Of a stretch of 7,875 nt of DNA, positions 5,802-7,875 are shown piece after piece. Origin of the DNA: Chloroflexota bacterium (GTDB taxonomy: Bacteria > Chloroflexota > Dehalococcoidia > UBA2979); assembly GCA_947446155.1 (NCBI GenBank), contig CANFFZ010000099.1:1-7875 (forward strand). Direction: 5' to 3'. Position 1 is the stretch's first letter. Each line of letters opens with the position of its first letter. The notes below the pieces were generated by a model. The model saw nothing but the letters and a program-made list of their open reading frames with translations. It made no database searches and had not been told where the DNA came from. Position numbers and translations under genes: made by a program.

Positions 5802-7875
5802 TTACGTTCGCTGCTCCGCGCCGAGCTCGCGTTCGAGGCGCTTGAGGACGCGCGCCTGCTCTTTGTTCGCGTCGTCCGAGGTCAGTGTGCGGTCTGCGGC
5901 CTGGTAGCGGATCGAGAGCGCCACCGACTTCTTGCCCTCGGGCAGGCGGCCGCCCTTGAACACGTCGAAGACCGAGGCGGACACCACCAGCGAGGACTGC
6001 TCGATGATCGCCTGTAGCGCGCCCGCCGTGGTCGCGTCGTCCACGACGACGGCGAGGTCCTGCGTGACGGCGGGGAAACGTGAGAGCGACTTCGTAGCGC
6101 GGCGTCGAGGCAGGTGCGGGAGCAGCCGCGCCAGGTCGATCTCGAACAGCAGCACGGGCTGGTCGATGCCGAACGCGTCGAGGGTGTCGGGGTGGACCAC
6201 GCCCAGGATGCCGAACGGCTGCACCTCGGAGGTTTGGCCCGCTGCCTCGAGGCGGGCGACGTGGCCGGGGAGCATGCCGTACTCGTCGTGGCTGGCGTAC
6301 GTCGTGGTGACGCCGAGGGCGCCCAGTGCGGCCTCCAGCGCGCCCTTCGCGTCGAAGAAGTCGAGGCGGCGGGACGTAGCGCGGTTCCAGCGGTCGACCT
6401 CGAAGCCGGCGAGGGCGCCCGTGACCTGCTCATGCTCCTCGGGCAGCACGCGTCCCGACTCGCGGACAGGGAGGAAGGCGCGTGCCGCCTCGAAGATCGC
6501 CACCTGCTCCGCGCCGGCGTTGAGGTTGCGTGCGACGGTTTCGAGGATCGAATGACGCAGCGTCGGGCGCATCAGTTCGCGGTCGGACGACTGCGTGTTC
6601 TTCAGCCGCAGCGGCCGGATGATCTCGAGGTCTTCGCGCGAGATCACGCGCTCCAGCACCGCCGTCGTGGTCAGGCTGTACGAGATGATCTCCTGCAACC
6701 CGGCGGCCACGAGGGCGTCCGAGAGCCGTGCGCGCAGGTCGAGGATCGGCGCCGGCTCCCACGCCGGGATGCCGCCCACCATCGCGGTCGCCGGCAGCCG
6801 GTCGAACCCCGCGAGGCGCACGACCTCCTCCGCGAGGTCGTCCGGGATGCTGATGTCCGTGCGCCACCACGGGACGCGCACGGTGAACCCGTTGCTCGAG
6901 GCGTCATTCGCCAGCACCTCGAAGCCGAGGGTCGTGAGGATGGTCTCCACCTCGCGAGTGGTGACGTGGAAGCCGATCACGGTGTCGAGGCGCGCGCGGG
7001 TGATGCTCACCTCGGGCGCGATGTACGGCGTCGGGTAGGCGTCGACGCGACCGGACCGCGCGGTACCGCCCGCCACTTCGACCAGCAGCTGCGTGGCACG
7101 CTTCGAGGCCGCCAGCGCCAGTTCGGCGGAGAGGCCGCGCTCGAACCGGCCGCTCGCCTCCGACCGCAGTGCGAGGCGTGTCCCCGTGCGGCGGATGCTC
7201 ACCGGGTCGAACCGCGCCGACTCCAGCAGGATCCGCGTCGTGCTCGCTGTGACCTCGGTCGCCTCGCCACCCATCACCCCCGCGAGGGCGATCGGGCCGC
7301 GCGTGTCCGTGATCAGCAACGTGTCCGGCGTCAGTGCCCGCTCGACACCGTCGAGGGTGCGCAAGGTCTCGCCGGGCTTCGCCGTGCGGACGCCGACTTC
7401 GCCCTCCACGCGGTCGAGGTCGAAGGCATGCAGCGGCTGGCCGAGTTCGAGCATCACGTAGTTCGTCACGTCCACGACGTTGTTGATCGGACGCTGGCCC
7501 GCGGCGCGCAGGCGCGCCTGCATCCACTCCGGCGACGGGCCCACCGTCACGCCCTCGATCACCGTCGCGATGTAGCGCGCGCACAGCGCGGGGTCATCGA
7601 TGCGGACCGAGACGACCTCGGAAGTCGCGCCGCCCGACTCGGCGTACTCCGACGCAGGCATCGAGGACTGCCCGCCGACGATGGCGGCGACTTCGCGCGC
7701 GACGCCGGTCATGCTCATCATGTCGGCGCGGTTTGGCCACACGTGGACATCGAGGATCACGTCGCCCAGGTACTCGACCAGCGGCGTGCCTACCGGGGTG
7801 TCCGAGGGCAGCACAATGATGCCCTCGTGGTTCTGGGAGAGCCCGAGTTCCATCTCGGAGAGCACCATCCCGGCC
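5802..7875 (-). CDS. pheT: Phenylalanyl-tRNA synthetase beta chain, N-terminus outside window
   Basis: Beta chain of the heterotetrameric PheRS, which charges tRNA-Phe and edits mischarged Tyr-tRNA-Phe. About 690 residues are present; the tRNA-binding EMAP-like start (about 100 residues) lies beyond 7875, since the first residues read (A)GMVLSEMELGLS, an internal segment of PheT. Counting from the Met at 7868: B1 end with LDVHVWPNRADMMSMTGVAREVA; B3/4 editing domain at about 95-265 with NNVVDVTNYVMLELGQPLHAFDLD (129-152), IALAGVMGGE (193-202) and LLESARFDP (214-222), keeping His147 and Glu216, which probably match known editing-site residues; the B5 domain (about 275-358) with RTDISIPDDLAEEVVRLAGFDRLP; a degenerate class II-like core; and FDX-ACB at about 594-685 (SLSRFPAVTQDLAVVVD to the end). 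Stop TAA at 5802. First visible gene of a pheT-DUF402-ABM operon convergent with rplT; pheS is expected upstream, outside the window. Confidence 0.96.
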   Translation of the reverse strand, partial: AGMVLSEMELGLSQNHEGIIVLPSDTPVGTPLVEYLGDVILDVHVWPNRADMMSMTGVAREVAAIVGGQSSMPASEYAESGGATSEVVSVRIDDPALCARYIATVIEGVTVGPSPEWMQARLRAAGQRPINNVVDVTNYVMLELGQPLHAFDLDRVEGEVGVRTAKPGETLRTLDGVERALTPDTLLITDTRGPIALAGVMGGEATEVTASTTRILLESARFDPVSIRRTGTRLALRSEASGRFERGLSAELALAASKRATQLLVEVAGGTARSGRVDAYPTPYIAPEVSITRARLDTVIGFHVTTREVETILTTLGFEVLANDASSNGFTVRVPWWRTDISIPDDLAEEVVRLAGFDRLPATAMVGGIPAWEPAPILDLRARLSDALVAAGLQEIISYSLTTTAVLERVISREDLEIIRPLRLKNTQSSDRELMRPTLRHSILETVARNLNAGAEQVAIFEAARAFLPVRESGRVLPEEHEQVTGALAGFEVDRWNRATSRRLDFFDAKGALEAALGALGVTTTYASHDEYGMLPGHVARLEAAGQTSEVQPFGILGVVHPDTLDAFGIDQPVLLFEIDLARLLPHLPRRRATKSLSRFPAVTQDLAVVVDDATTAGALQAIIEQSSLVVSASVFDVFKGGRLPEGKKSVALSIRYQAADRTLTSDDANKEQARVLKRLERELGAEQRT

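Noticed and set aside
5199..6555. Several plus-strand open frames opposite the DUF402 and pheT genes
   Set aside because: Arg/Ser/Ala-rich shadow translations without motifs; the minus strand is conserved throughout.

Overview
High-GC window (strong G/C third positions, GTG starts, GGAGG-type ribosome binding sites) made almost entirely of housekeeping genes. The genes read as a free-living bacterium. The mix of an acyl-CoA carboxylase biotin carboxylase of the EVNARLQVEHPVTE type and a separate small biotin carrier gene, the DUF402 protein with the WRPDPAWP tail, and the IF3/L35/L20 sequences suggests Chloroflexota (Dehalococcoidia/Tepidiformia-like), with Actinomycetota as the alternative. 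This is inference, not proof.

Layout, plus strand, 1-4698: the 3' end of thrS (threonyl-tRNA synthetase, C-terminal part only), a small predicted lipoprotein gene of unknown function, accC (biotin carboxylase) overlapping an accB-like biotin carrier gene, then the translation cluster infC-rpmI-rplT (IF3, L35, L20). The canonical thrS-infC-rpmI-rplT neighbourhood is therefore interrupted by about 3 kb holding the lipoprotein gene and the two carboxylase subunit genes. A double hairpin at 4703-4749 closes the plus-strand block.

Layout, minus strand, 7875-4769: pheT (phenylalanyl-tRNA synthetase beta chain, N-terminus beyond the window edge), a DUF402/FomD-like protein and a small antibiotic-biosynthesis-monooxygenase (ABM) fold protein. 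They are closely packed and look like one operon; the last two are joined by a TGA-G-ATG junction. This operon converges on rplT, so pheT is inverted relative to the common rplT-pheS-pheT order.

The window joins three functions: aminoacylation (ThrRS, PheRS), translation initiation and 50S assembly (IF3, L35, L20), and biotin-dependent acyl-CoA carboxylation (the carboxyltransferase partner is not here). There is no mobile element, CRISPR array, tRNA or rRNA that I can support. No gap without a gene exceeds 300 bases; the longest is 3318-3481 (164 bases), holding a hairpin and the infC promoter/leader. The strongest unusual point is that infC appears to start at a rare AUC codon (3482), a known type of IF3 autoregulation signal. 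I did not find an undescribed multi-gene system, and most of the window is ordinary.
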